This document shows, one piece after another, positions 8,638 to 17,593 of a DNA stretch of 64,000 nt. The notes under the pieces are model-generated. The model was not told where the DNA came from. It worked only from the letters and a program-made list of their open reading frames with translations, and made no database searches. The position numbers were made by a program, and so were the translations under genes. The DNA lies in contig CALSRO010000005.1 in the NCBI GenBank assembly GCA_943788775.1, positions 186,001 to 250,000 of the forward strand, read 5' to 3'. This DNA comes from an uncultured Flavobacteriales bacterium (GTDB lineage Bacteria > Bacteroidota > Bacteroidia > Flavobacteriales_G > Salibacteraceae). Position 1 is the stretch's first letter. The number at the start of each line of letters is the position of its first letter.

Positions 8638-9915
8638 TTAAGATAACTCAAATGTAATGACCGATTTGGTGGAGGAAGTACATTTTACAGAATCAGAAAG
8701 TTGAATTCCAGGAATCCAAATTACCTTGCCAACGGCATCTGCCAACACCGGAGTGTCTGATCTTGTCAATCTATCCAGACCTCCGTCTTTTAAATACTTG
8801 TTGATTTCAACGTCATAATCAGCTCCCAGGGGTGTGAATTTTTCTTGGTTATAATATGCTCTCCAAACCAATGGATATTCTACAGTTTCTTTATCCATCC
8901 ATACTTGGAATGCACTTTTCGGCATTTCCGATTCTGAATAAGTGCGTGAACTGATAGTTAAACATTGATCCATTTGTTTATAGGTCCCTGTGCTCGGAAT
9001 TGGCACATCGGGGATAGTCAAGGTTTGATTTCTGACTACGACTCCTGATTCAGATTTTGTAGCGATATAGGTTTCAGTCTCAATGATGGCTCCGGCATTT
9101 GAATGACACAAGTCTTGACATTGTTGTCTGTTGAATCCAAGGGAATGAATGGCGTGATAAAGAATGGTTGCAGAAATATTACCATTATGTCCGTCCAAAT
9201 CAATGGTAAACCCTGTGCTGTTGGGTGAAATTGTTTTTTCGATCAATGCGCTCAAGGCGAGTGAATCTGCTTGTAAATGCGTGATAGAGCTGTGAAGTTT
9301 TTCCAATGAATTTTCGCCAATCTCATTTATCAATGGCACCAATTGATGTCGAATTTGATTTCGAACATATTTGGTAGAAGCGTTGGATGAATCTTCTCTA
9401 AACGAAAGGTGATGTTGCTGTAAGTAGGCTTCAATTTCTGATCTCGATGTCTTTAAAAAGGGTCGAATCAATCCGTCTCTATTCGCCATCATCCCGCGAA
9501 CACCTCTTATTCCAGTTCCTCGGAGAAGGTTATGTAAAACGGTCTCCACTTGGTCATCTTTATGATGCCCAGTTGCGACTTTGTTGTATCCCTCATTTTC
9601 CTTTACAGAATTGAAGAACTGGTACCGTTCATTTCGTGCCCAGTCTTGTAAATTTCCTTTGCCGTCAAATTCACAGTGATGTAAGTGAAATGGGACGCCT
9701 AAACTCTGGGCAAAAAGGTGAACAAAGGCTTCATCGGCATCAGATTCATCGCCCCGCAAATGGAAGTTGACATGTGCGATTCCAATGTCAAATCCATTTT
9801 CAGATAGAAAATGTGCTAGGGCAATGCTGTCTTTGCCTCCGCTCACAGCGACCAATATCTTGTCGCTTTTATCAAAAAGGTTGAGGGTGTTAATGTGGTC
9901 TTTTGTGGTCTGCAT
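8638..9915 (-). CDS. tilS: tRNA(Ile) lysidine synthetase
   Basis: TilS attaches lysine to C34 of the tRNA-Ile with a CAU anticodon, changing its decoding from AUG to AUA. The PP-loop ATP site SGGKDS is at residues 25-30, followed by the family motifs HVNFHLRGDESDAD, ATGHHKDDQVET and FREDSSNASTKYVRNQIRH. The C-terminal portion (KVIWIPGIQLSDSVK) fits the TilS C-terminal tRNA-binding domain. At 425 residues it has the usual full length. It sits 17 bp downstream of pabB; the two genes are often neighbours in Flavobacteriales. Essential in most bacteria. Confidence 0.95.
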   Translation of the reverse strand: MQTTKDHINTLNLFDKSDKILVAVSGGKDSIALAHFLSENGFDIGIAHVNFHLRGDESDADEAFVHLFAQSLGVPFHLHHCEFDGKGNLQDWARNERYQFFNSVKENEGYNKVATGHHKDDQVETVLHNLLRGTGIRGVRGMMANRDGLIRPFLKTSRSEIEAYLQQHHLSFREDSSNASTKYVRNQIRHQLVPLINEIGENSLEKLHSSITHLQADSLALSALIEKTISPNSTGFTIDLDGHNGNISATILYHAIHSLGFNRQQCQDLCHSNAGAIIETETYIATKSESGVVVRNQTLTIPDVPIPSTGTYKQMDQCLTISSRTYSESEMPKSAFQVWMDKETVEYPLVWRAYYNQEKFTPLGADYDVEINKYLKDGGLDRLTRSDTPVLADAVGKVIWIPGIQLSDSVKCTSSTKSVITFELS

Positions 9916-9932
9916 ATCTCAAAGATACGGAC

Positions 9933-11225
9933 TCATAAAACGAATTCATAGAGCAATTCTTGAATCGGTTTGAGCTTGACTATGCACTCTTCATATTCTG
10001 ATTCTGCATCACTCAAAGCCGTAATTCCACCTCCCACATGGGCGGTGAGCACTTGTTTGGATTCGTCATAAAGCAAGGTTCGAATCACTACATTGAAATC
10101 GGCCTTTCCATTTGGGTTGAAATAGCCTATGGTTCCAGAGTACAATCCGCGTTTCGAGTTTTCTAATTCGTCAATAATCTGCATGGCGCGGATTTTCGGA
10201 GCGCCTGTCATGCTGCCCATCGGGAAAGCTTTGATAAGCGCATCAAAGGCATGGATGCCATCCTTCAACTTTGCCGTTACGGTACTGTGCATTTGATGTA
10301 CCCGAGGATATGTTTCGATTGTGTAAAGCTCTGGAACTCGAACGCTATTTTTTGTTGCAAAGTGACTCAAATCGTTTCGGACCATATCCACTATCATCAC
10401 GTTTTCTCTTCTATCCTTTTCTGAATTTTGAAGGGAGGCTTTATTCATTCCATCCTCTTCTGCATCCGTTCCGCGTGGAGCCGTACCTTTCATTGGTTGG
10501 GAAAGGATTTGTCTATCATCAAAGCTGAGAAATCGCTCAGGGCTCCAACTCAAACAATAGCGGTCGCCAAAGTTGACAAACACTGAAAATGGGTTGGGAT
10601 TAGCTTGATAGCCTTTCAGGAAAAGCCGCGCTGGATCCAACCCCGAGCAAGTCCAAGTGACTTCTTGACAAATATTTGCTTGGTAAATCTCTCCTAGTTG
10701 GATTTGCTCTTTACAGTGGGCAATTTTATCCAAGTATTCTTCTCGAGACATTTTGAATTGACCCTGTTCAATTTGCGGAGGATTCTCTTTGGGCGAGATA
10801 AAACTCTGAAGTTGGTTTAGGATTTCTTCGTGCTTTATTTCAGAGACAGAATCTGTTCGAACGCCAATTTCAATGGTTGATCCAAGTTGTTTGATCAGAA
10901 CCTTAGGAACACAAAGAAAGATATCTGGAAATTCAATGGTGCCCTCACGCGATGATTGAAGCTTTTCCAATTGGTTCTTGAGGTCATAGGTTAAAGAAGT
11001 AAAAACAAAGTCTTCGCTTGACTCGATGAATGATGCTGCCTTTGAATGCGACCCCTTGAAGGAGGTATGCGCACCAAGACCGGCCAACATGTCGAATTCA
11101 TCTTCGTTTTTCGAACCCCAACCTATGCCCAGAAAGCAAAACCCAAAACCTCCTTTGGCAGACCAAAGGCATATCGCCTCTTGAAGATTTTTAGTGGTTT
11201 GGAATGATTTCCAATATCGATTCAT
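9933..11225 (-). CDS. pabB: Aminodeoxychorismate synthase component I (chorismate-binding)
   Basis: It converts chorismate plus ammonia or glutamine to 4-amino-4-deoxychorismate for folate synthesis. The chorismate-binding half is clear: GEIYQANICQEV, FLSFDDRQILSQPMKGTAPR, ENVMIVDMVRNDLSHFA, MGSMTGAPKIRAMQIIDELE, SGTIGYFNPNGKADFNVVIR, and a final HVGGGITALSDAESEYEE. The N-terminal part is short and diverged, giving 430 residues. The catalytic lysine of the PIKGT motif is present as PMKGT. The start codon overlaps the hemH stop codon (TGATG), which suggests translational coupling. No pabA or pabC is adjacent. A TrpE assignment is less likely because trp genes are absent nearby and length and motifs fit PabB. 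Confidence 0.85.
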   Translation of the reverse strand: MNRYWKSFQTTKNLQEAICLWSAKGGFGFCFLGIGWGSKNEDEFDMLAGLGAHTSFKGSHSKAASFIESSEDFVFTSLTYDLKNQLEKLQSSREGTIEFPDIFLCVPKVLIKQLGSTIEIGVRTDSVSEIKHEEILNQLQSFISPKENPPQIEQGQFKMSREEYLDKIAHCKEQIQLGEIYQANICQEVTWTCSGLDPARLFLKGYQANPNPFSVFVNFGDRYCLSWSPERFLSFDDRQILSQPMKGTAPRGTDAEEDGMNKASLQNSEKDRRENVMIVDMVRNDLSHFATKNSVRVPELYTIETYPRVHQMHSTVTAKLKDGIHAFDALIKAFPMGSMTGAPKIRAMQIIDELENSKRGLYSGTIGYFNPNGKADFNVVIRTLLYDESKQVLTAHVGGGITALSDAESEYEECIVKLKPIQELLYEFVL

Positions 11226-12232
11226 CAGTGCGTCTTCACCAAGTCTTCTAAGGCGTCAATCCATAATGGGTGATCGTTTAAACTCTCCACCAATTGAACT
11301 TTTTCACCTCCGTGTTCCTCAAATATTTCTTGATATTCTTCTCCAATTTCGATGGTGGTTTCCAAGCAATCAGCCACAAAAGCAGGTGAGAATATGAGCA
11401 GTTTCTTTGCACCTTCTTTGGCTTTTTCCTCAACTACTTTATCACTGAACGGTTCTATCCAATTCTTGTCGAGTCTAGACTGAAAACTAACCGTGTAATT
11501 CTCCTCTGGAATTCCAAGCCCATCCACGAGTAATCTTGTCGTACCATAACAGGTAGCCTTGTAGCAAAAGTGGTTTTCATCATTTACCTCGTGGAGACAA
11601 TCTCGATCCTTACAAAGCCCATCATCATATACTTTGTCTACATGTCGCTCAGGTAAACCGTGATAAGAGAAAATGACGTGGTCATAATCGCGCCAATCAT
11701 ATTTCTGTCCTCGTTCAATGAAAGCCTTGATAAAACCAGGGTGATCCCAATATTGGCTGATGATAGATAATTCAGGAATAACCCACCATTTTCGAATTTC
11801 GTTCATCACTGCTTCGAGTGCAGAGCCTGTGCTGGCCGATGCATAGTGCGGAAACAAAGGCAATACGATGATTTTTTTCGGATTCGTCTTTCGAATTCGT
11901 TCCAATACAGAAGGTATACTTGGATTTTTATAGCGCATAGCCAATTCAACTGTATAGTCATTGCCTAGTTTTTCCTGTAAAAGCTTCTTGACGCTTTCGC
12001 CATAGATTAGGATAGGAGATCCTTCGGGAGTCCAAAGCTCTTTGTAGATTTTCGCGCTTTTAGGGGCTCTAAACGGAACGATGATCGCGTTGACCAATAA
12101 TTTACGCAGAAGCCAGGGAATGTCAATGACTCTCGGGTCGTTAAGGAATTGAGACAAGTAACTTCTGACTTTAGAAACGCTCGGATCATCTGGGGTTCCC
12201 AGATTGACAAGTAATACGGTAATTTTTCCCAT
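11225..12232 (-). CDS. hemH: Ferrochelatase
   Basis: Inserts ferrous iron into protoporphyrin IX, the last step of protoheme synthesis. Family signatures: the start GKITVLLVNLGTPD, EGSPILIYGESV, LPLFPHYASASTGSALE, the catalytic histidine in FSYHGLPERH, and FSPAFVADCLETTIEIGEEY. I chose ATG 12232 (335 residues) over an in-frame TTG at 12241 because the product then begins directly with the conserved strand. Between the catalytic His and the second half lies a cysteine cluster (CKDRDC ... CYKATC), a spacing reminiscent of ferrochelatases with an internal four-cysteine [2Fe-2S] motif; this is inference. Its stop shares bases with the pabB start. Confidence 0.95.
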   Translation of the reverse strand: MGKITVLLVNLGTPDDPSVSKVRSYLSQFLNDPRVIDIPWLLRKLLVNAIIVPFRAPKSAKIYKELWTPEGSPILIYGESVKKLLQEKLGNDYTVELAMRYKNPSIPSVLERIRKTNPKKIIVLPLFPHYASASTGSALEAVMNEIRKWWVIPELSIISQYWDHPGFIKAFIERGQKYDWRDYDHVIFSYHGLPERHVDKVYDDGLCKDRDCLHEVNDENHFCYKATCYGTTRLLVDGLGIPEENYTVSFQSRLDKNWIEPFSDKVVEEKAKEGAKKLLIFSPAFVADCLETTIEIGEEYQEIFEEHGGEKVQLVESLNDHPLWIDALEDLVKTH

Positions 12233-12261
12233 GGACTGCAAATATCGGAACTAACAAATGG

Positions 12262-14445
12262 TTATCGAGGTGGTTCGATGTATCTATTATTCAAATTCAA
12301 GGAACCTTGTTTAGTGAAGTTTTCCCTTGTGTTGCGAATCAGCACTTCATCGATCCAAATAGACATGTCTTCGCCATCGCGATGAAGCATGATTTGAATT
12401 TTATTCCAGTTAGATTGAACATTAATTGGCAGTGTGCATAGTATCCAACCATTCATAACTTGTGTGAGATGATCTCCCACTTCACTGACTTCAAACCTGA
12501 TTTCGTTCCCATCCAAATCCCTTTCCCAAAGCCATATTTGTGTGTTTACGGCATGTTGATCATCGGCAAAAAACCAAAAGCTCAACTCGTAGTCGACTTC
12601 TTTTGAATACTTAGCCATTGGATCGCACAAATCAGTCCAATCAATTCGTTGCAACTGTTTTGCACCTTGTCCTGAAAAGGATCGCTCCGATGCAATATCA
12701 TCGAAAGATTGATAATTTGCCTCAGTAATTGAAAAGGCAAACTCTGACCTCGTACTTAGCTCTTTTCTGTTTTCGGAACAGATATTTGAAAATGCCTCAA
12801 CGGGAAGGGAACGCAATTCAAAACCATCATCCAATAAGCCTACTCGAGTAGATTTTCGAATCAACTCTATATGTGCAGCGGTAAGATTTGCATGTTGCTT
12901 AATAAGCAAGAGGTATGGAAGTTTAGAAGCTTTTTCATTTGAAAGCTGCTCTGGCAATGTCTCCAAAAAGGACATCATGTCCAACTGACTGAGCGTTTGA
13001 GTCAGCGAGGTGCGACTCATTTGAACACAGGTCAAAGGCAAGCCAGACTGTAAACTCAATGCAAAACTGTATTCCTTAATCTTGCTTTCATCAGCTGTTC
13101 TGAAGTTTTCTGAACCAATGTGGAAATAGGGAAGTGGTATGATGGCTTGGTATTCTTGTTTACTAAACTTTGCGAATTGAGTATTTAGTTTTTTATCATG
13201 GAATACACTTGTTCCGCTGCTTGTTTTGTCAATTACTTGTTGACTCATATTCCAAACATCTATTTCTAAAATAGCTAATGCCGCAATTCCAAAGAAAAGC
13301 CTTTTCGATGCTACACTCTCCTTGATGAATTTTCCAATTTGAACCGCTGCGTAAATATTAATGGCATAGAAAAACACAAAGGAGAATCTCGCAATTCCCC
13401 TGAATTGTTGCAAAGGGCCAATGTATTCAAGCAGTCTGTCAAATTTCCAGATGTAAAATGGGAAAGCCACGGAGATTAATAATAAAGGCAATGCGGCAAT
13501 CAAGAGCCTGAGTGCAATTGAACCAGAACGTCCCTTTATTAGGTCTCTAATTCCAATTCCTAAGCCAATGATGGCGAACCAACCAACAAATGCTCCACCC
13601 TCCATCGATTGGGTGAACATGTGCGACATTCCTTCAAAATAGGAGAAGTCTATTGGAATGAATACAGAAGCCCAAGTAGCTCGATAAAAAAGAAAGCCAT
13701 AAGGCGAACTTGGTCTGTCAGTGACATCATCTGTGATGAACAAGATTATTTGAAATGCTAGAAGTGGTACTAGGGGCAGGAGTATGGTTTTTGACCAACT
13801 TTTGATGTTTTTGAGTTTTCGATCTGCAACTTGATTTGCCAAAAGGAAGCACCCCCAAAAAACACTTAACATCAGTAGGAAATATGGATGAATAAAACCT
13901 GAGATAAGCAACAAAAAAGCAGGGACTACAGACCCAATAGGAATAGATTTAGAGCGCAGGATGAAATAGAAAACAACTGGGATAAGGCCTGCATATGCCA
14001 ATGAGTAATGTCCACCTAGCCTCAGAAATTGTGGGCTTAAAAGCGTAATTCCCAAGGCAGATATAAGAGCAAACCACCATATTAACTCATGTCGTTTTAG
14101 GATCAAATAAAGGCACCAACCACCCGTAAAAGCGGAAAGGAAAACCAGATAAATAGCCATATCGGCAAAGGCCCCAAATACCCGAAGTATGTTGCTGAAG
14201 AAAGGCTGATTGTCGGTATATACAACATGCTCACCATAAGGGTAATTCATGCCATCAAATTGCTGGAAACTTGTGTCATGTTCAATGTGATAAGCTACTG
14301 TATAGTAGTTTTTAGCTCCGTCCTCTCCACTTCCAGGAATTTGATCGTTCCAAAGTTGAAACTGATCACCATACAATCCCCAAACCACCAGGGTAAAGAG
14401 GATAGTATAAATAATGAACACGAAGGTTTTGGCAGGTTCTTTCAT
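12262..14445 (-). CDS. Large multi-pass membrane protein, GT-C glycosyltransferase-like, with soluble C-terminal domain
   Basis: A 727-residue protein. About 10-12 hydrophobic helices fill residues 8-410. After the first helix comes an acidic loop (QIPGSGEDGAKNYYTVAYHI) and then FDGMNYPYGEHVVYTDNQP, placed where GT-C enzymes keep the catalytic acidic loop. Residues from about 420 to 560 look like a soluble alpha/beta region, and the last 140 or so (YELSFWFFADDQHAVNTQIW, WNKIQIMLHRDGEDMSIWID) like a beta-sandwich carbohydrate-binding fold. It may be a mannosyl- or other lipid-linked-sugar transferase of the PMT/OST superfamily, but I do not recognise a named family. It is the first gene of the minus-strand run hemH-pabB-tilS, 29 bp before hemH. 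Confidence 0.65.
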   Translation of the reverse strand: MKEPAKTFVFIIYTILFTLVVWGLYGDQFQLWNDQIPGSGEDGAKNYYTVAYHIEHDTSFQQFDGMNYPYGEHVVYTDNQPFFSNILRVFGAFADMAIYLVFLSAFTGGWCLYLILKRHELIWWFALISALGITLLSPQFLRLGGHYSLAYAGLIPVVFYFILRSKSIPIGSVVPAFLLLISGFIHPYFLLMLSVFWGCFLLANQVADRKLKNIKSWSKTILLPLVPLLAFQIILFITDDVTDRPSSPYGFLFYRATWASVFIPIDFSYFEGMSHMFTQSMEGGAFVGWFAIIGLGIGIRDLIKGRSGSIALRLLIAALPLLLISVAFPFYIWKFDRLLEYIGPLQQFRGIARFSFVFFYAINIYAAVQIGKFIKESVASKRLFFGIAALAILEIDVWNMSQQVIDKTSSGTSVFHDKKLNTQFAKFSKQEYQAIIPLPYFHIGSENFRTADESKIKEYSFALSLQSGLPLTCVQMSRTSLTQTLSQLDMMSFLETLPEQLSNEKASKLPYLLLIKQHANLTAAHIELIRKSTRVGLLDDGFELRSLPVEAFSNICSENRKELSTRSEFAFSITEANYQSFDDIASERSFSGQGAKQLQRIDWTDLCDPMAKYSKEVDYELSFWFFADDQHAVNTQIWLWERDLDGNEIRFEVSEVGDHLTQVMNGWILCTLPINVQSNWNKIQIMLHRDGEDMSIWIDEVLIRNTRENFTKQGSLNLNNRYIEPPR

Positions 14446-14551
14446 TGATCTTTCCAGTGCGAAACTAAGCTACACATTATCGTTTTGATTAATTTGAGAG
14501 GTATTCAAGGGTGCATTGCGTTTTTTTGTGTGGTAATTTTAATTTAGTCGC

Positions 14552-15196
14552 ATGATTCGAATAGCGCTAGCAGACGATCACCAATTGGTTTTGGATGGAC
14601 TCAAAGCATTGATCAGAACACAAGATGATTTTGAGATTGTGGTTGAAGCTAATGATGGTAGACGACTGTTACAACTATTGGAAACAGTAGATGTAGATCT
14701 TGCCATGGTCGACATTGATATGCCGATTATGAGTGGTCTGCAAGCGATTGAAGAGATTAAAAAAATTAAACCTGAGACAAAGTGCATTGCCCTCACAATG
14801 CACAATGAAAAAGGTATAATTCAAAAGGTAGTATCTGCGGGTGCTGCTGCCTATATACTTAAGAATATAGACCAAGAAGATTTAATTCTTGCCATTCGTA
14901 AAGTAGCAGAAGGAGGAAAATTCTTTTCTGATGAAGTCACTATGACTTTAGCGGGTAATTCATCCTTGGATCAATCGACTTATCAAAATGTGACGCTAAG
15001 TGATGATTTAACTGAGCGTGAAATTGAAATCCTGAAATGGATCGCGCAAGGGTATTCCAACAAGGAAATTAGCGAAAAGCTGTTCATATCACATCGAACG
15101 GTTGATACACATCGTACTAATCTGATGAAAAAGTTGGATGTCCATAACATAGCAGGCCTAATAAGAAATGCGCTAAGGGCTGGATATGTAGAATGA
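14552..15196 (+). CDS. Response regulator, NarL/FixJ family
   Basis: A 214-residue two-domain transcription factor. The receiver domain has the acidic pair D8-D9, phospho-acceptor D54 (MVDIDMP), T82 and K104 (YILKNID). The C-terminal LuxR-type helix-turn-helix is LTEREIEILKWIAQGYSNKE with recognition helix ISHRTVDTHRTNLMKKL. Phosphorylation by a HisKA_3 kinase should promote dimerisation and DNA binding. No kinase gene is adjacent; the partial kinase at the left edge of the window is of the right class but 14 kb away. It starts 106 bp from the divergent membrane-protein gene. Confidence 0.92.
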   Translation: MIRIALADDHQLVLDGLKALIRTQDDFEIVVEANDGRRLLQLLETVDVDLAMVDIDMPIMSGLQAIEEIKKIKPETKCIALTMHNEKGIIQKVVSAGAAAYILKNIDQEDLILAIRKVAEGGKFFSDEVTMTLAGNSSLDQSTYQNVTLSDDLTEREIEILKWIAQGYSNKEISEKLFISHRTVDTHRTNLMKKLDVHNIAGLIRNALRAGYVE

Positions 15197-15256
15197 TGTA
15201 GGGCAACTTACATTACTTTTATCGTCTAGAATACTAGAGATTAAAAAAAGAATAAA

Positions 15257-15889
15257 ATGAGTACTAAGAATATTTGGAAAGGCGCTGCGGTAGCAGCGTT
15301 GATGATGATAGGTGGCTTTGGTTTAACATCGTATGATACACCGAGTGAGGGACAAGTAGAGATTGGCGATCCGTTTCCAATGTCACAACATTCAATGACC
15401 AACATTGATGGAAGTGAGACGTTTTTACGACAGGAACTCAAGGATAACGGGTTACTTGTTATTTTCTCATGCAATACATGCCCTTTTGTTGTTCAATGGG
15501 AGAATAGATACAATGAGCTTTACGATTTATGCGAAGCAAATAATATCGGAATGGTGTTAATTAATAGCAATGAAGCCAAAAGAGATGGAGACGATTCTAT
15601 GGCTGAAATGAAATCTCATGCTAAAGAACAAGGTTATAAAATGCCATACCTCATGGATGAAAACCATGTGGTGGCTGACGCTTTTGGGGCTCGAACTACG
15701 CCACATGTTTATATGTTCGATAAGAATGCAATGTTGGCATATCGAGGCTCTATTGACGACAATAGCGAGAATAAAAGTGAAGTAAAAGAGCATTATTTGA
15801 AAGATGCAATAAAGGCAATGGCTGCTGGAAATGAAATTTCACCAAATATTACGAAGTCTATTGGTTGCAGTATCAAAAGGGTCAAATAG
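15257..15889 (+). CDS. Thioredoxin-fold (AhpC/TSA-like) exported protein
   Basis: A 210-residue protein with an N-terminal hydrophobic segment (VAALMMIGGFGLTSY), a thioredoxin-like core with a CxxC site at C72-C75 in IFSCNTCPFV, and the cis-proline loop at P149 (ARTTPHVYMF). The CNTCPFV sequence and the long insertion between the CxxC and the cis-Pro loop are typical of a thioredoxin-domain family annotated as AhpC/TSA or redoxin proteins, probably membrane-tethered or periplasmic. Expected activity is thiol-disulfide exchange; substrate unknown. It is a stand-alone gene with its own terminator. Confidence 0.85.
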   Translation: MSTKNIWKGAAVAALMMIGGFGLTSYDTPSEGQVEIGDPFPMSQHSMTNIDGSETFLRQELKDNGLLVIFSCNTCPFVVQWENRYNELYDLCEANNIGMVLINSNEAKRDGDDSMAEMKSHAKEQGYKMPYLMDENHVVADAFGARTTPHVYMFDKNAMLAYRGSIDDNSENKSEVKEHYLKDAIKAMAAGNEISPNITKSIGCSIKRVK

Positions 15890-15910
15890 TCGAATTGAAA
15901 TTGAAGGGAT

Positions 15911-15936
15911 AAAGGGCGCAATCGCGCCCTTTTTTA
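15911..15936 (+). terminator. Rho-independent terminator
   Basis: Stem aaagggcgc (15911-15919) with gcgcccttt (15924-15932), loop aatc, continuing into the T tract to 15935. Ends transcription of the thioredoxin-fold gene. Confidence 0.9.
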
Positions 15937-16017
15937 TTTCTATTCATGAATTAAAAAGATCATTCGTTAATCCAATTTATTAGTATTAACCTTTGCACAC
16001 AGGTGTAAATTTTTTAG

Positions 16018-17325
16018 ATGAAAAAACTAAATGTTTTATTGTTAGGTGGCGGTGGGCGAGAACATGCAATTGCCTGGAAACTGTCACAAAGTGAAAATCT
16101 AAATCAACTGTATATCGCCCCAGGAAATGGCGGCACCAGTCAATTAGGGATTAACTTAATTATTGGGGAAACTAATTTTCCAGAGATTAAAAATGCCGTC
16201 ATTGAAAACGACATTGATCTAATAGTTGTCGGACCAGAGGCTCCGCTTGTGAAGGGCATTCGAGAGTATATTGAATGCGATATTGAAACTGAAAATGTTC
16301 GAATAATTGGCCCCGGTCGGGCTGGTGCGCAGCTTGAGGGCAGTAAGTCATTCTCAAAGGAATTCATGACTCGTCATGGTATTCCAACTGCTAAGTACGG
16401 CAAGTTCGATGCATCTGAAGTTGCTAAAGCCAAGGAGTTTTTATATCAAATGGAACCACCTTATGTTTTGAAAGCTGATGGTTTGGCTGGAGGCAAAGGG
16501 GTTTTGATTATCGATAACCTCAAGGAAGCACACATTGCCCTCGATGAGATGTTGACCGCCAATAAATTTGGAACGGCAGGCGAAACGGTTGTGATTGAAG
16601 AATTTTTGGATGGAATTGAATTAAGTGCTTTTGTGCTCACAGATGGAAAGTCACACATCAATCTTCCTTCCGCTAAGGATTATAAAAGAATTGGTGTTGG
16701 TGATACTGGATTGAATACAGGCGGCATGGGGTCGATTTCACCGGTACCCTTTGCGGATGAGGAATTTCTTAAAAAAGTGGAAGAACGAATCACCATTCCG
16801 ACTATCAATGGGTTGAAAAAGGATGGAATCGCGTATAATGGATTCGTTTTTATCGGCCTCATGAATGTTAATGGTGACCCGTTTGTTATTGAATACAACG
16901 TTAGAATGGGGGATCCAGAAACAGAGAGTATAATGCCACGAATTGAATCGGATTTATTGGAATTGCTCTGGAAATGCGGAGGAGAGGAGCTGAATCAAGC
17001 AACCATTAAAATCAGCGAAAGCTCAGTTGCCTCAGTGATGTTGGTCTCAGGAGGTTATCCCGAGGCTTATACGAAGGGCAAACATATTTCAGGTCTTGAC
17101 CAAATTCAACATTCTCTCATTTTTCATGCTGGAACAACGCTGAGTGAAACAGGTTATGAAACGAGCGGGGGTCGTGTGCTTACAGTAACATCCTTTGGCT
17201 CCGATATTGACCAAGCTTTAAGGACGAGCTACGGTGAGGCGTCTAAACTGTACTTTGAGAATATGTATTTCAGAAATGACCTAGGATTTGACTTGATTAA
17301 ATCAAATCAGAAAGAAGAGGCGTAG
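16018..17325 (+). CDS. purD: Phosphoribosylamine-glycine ligase (GARS)
   Basis: Second step of purine synthesis: joins glycine to 5-phosphoribosylamine with ATP. Signatures in order: LLLGGGGREHAIAWKLSQS, YIAPGNGGTSQLG, DLIVVGPEAPLVKGI, PYVLKADGLAGGKGVLI (ATP-grasp), VVIEEFLDGIELSAFVLTDG, PSAKDYKRIGVGDTGLNTGG, EYNVRMGDPETESIMPR. 435 residues, full length. Its TAG stop directly abuts the stop of a convergent small membrane gene with no space between. purQ lies 1.3 kb downstream. Confidence 0.97.
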   Translation: MKKLNVLLLGGGGREHAIAWKLSQSENLNQLYIAPGNGGTSQLGINLIIGETNFPEIKNAVIENDIDLIVVGPEAPLVKGIREYIECDIETENVRIIGPGRAGAQLEGSKSFSKEFMTRHGIPTAKYGKFDASEVAKAKEFLYQMEPPYVLKADGLAGGKGVLIIDNLKEAHIALDEMLTANKFGTAGETVVIEEFLDGIELSAFVLTDGKSHINLPSAKDYKRIGVGDTGLNTGGMGSISPVPFADEEFLKKVEERITIPTINGLKKDGIAYNGFVFIGLMNVNGDPFVIEYNVRMGDPETESIMPRIESDLLELLWKCGGEELNQATIKISESSVASVMLVSGGYPEAYTKGKHISGLDQIQHSLIFHAGTTLSETGYETSGGRVLTVTSFGSDIDQALRTSYGEASKLYFENMYFRNDLGFDLIKSNQKEEA

Positions 17326-17511
17326 TTATTTGAGTGTGCCGTTTTGTTTGGCTTCGCGATTGAAGTCGCTCATTTTCTTAATCCAAATAATCCCCATGAT
17401 GGACATGATGACTATAATGAACCAATTAAATCCATTTCCGAGCGCTTCAAGAATACCAAAGGTCCAAGTGAATAAGTCAGCGATCGGTTCAAGTATGTCG
17501 TTAAGATTCAT
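17326..17511 (-). CDS. Small single-span membrane protein (DUF6341-like)
   Basis: A 61-residue protein with an amphipathic N-terminal region (LNDILEPIADLFTWTFGILE), one transmembrane helix (FIIVIMSIMGIIWI) and a positively charged tail (KKMSDFNREAKQNGTLK). I recall small flavobacterial proteins of this build (DUF6341) placed beside purD and a DUF6427 protein, and the neighbours here match that arrangement; this is from memory. The stop codon abuts the purD stop. Function unknown. Confidence 0.65.
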   Translation of the reverse strand: MNLNDILEPIADLFTWTFGILEALGNGFNWFIIVIMSIMGIIWIKKMSDFNREAKQNGTLK

Positions 17512-17593
17512 GGGTCAAAAAGTTTATGCGAATTTATGAACTTGTTTTAATCATAATGCAAGTGAACTTAAGTTTGACGAAACCTGAGATGTT

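Noticed and set aside
2-15196. Kinase at the left edge and response regulator at 14552 as a cognate pair
   Set aside because: They are of matching classes but 14 kb apart with many unrelated genes between; sequence alone cannot support the pairing.
16140-16898. Antisense frames over purD
   Set aside because: Codon-shadow frames without domains; purD is unmistakable in this interval.
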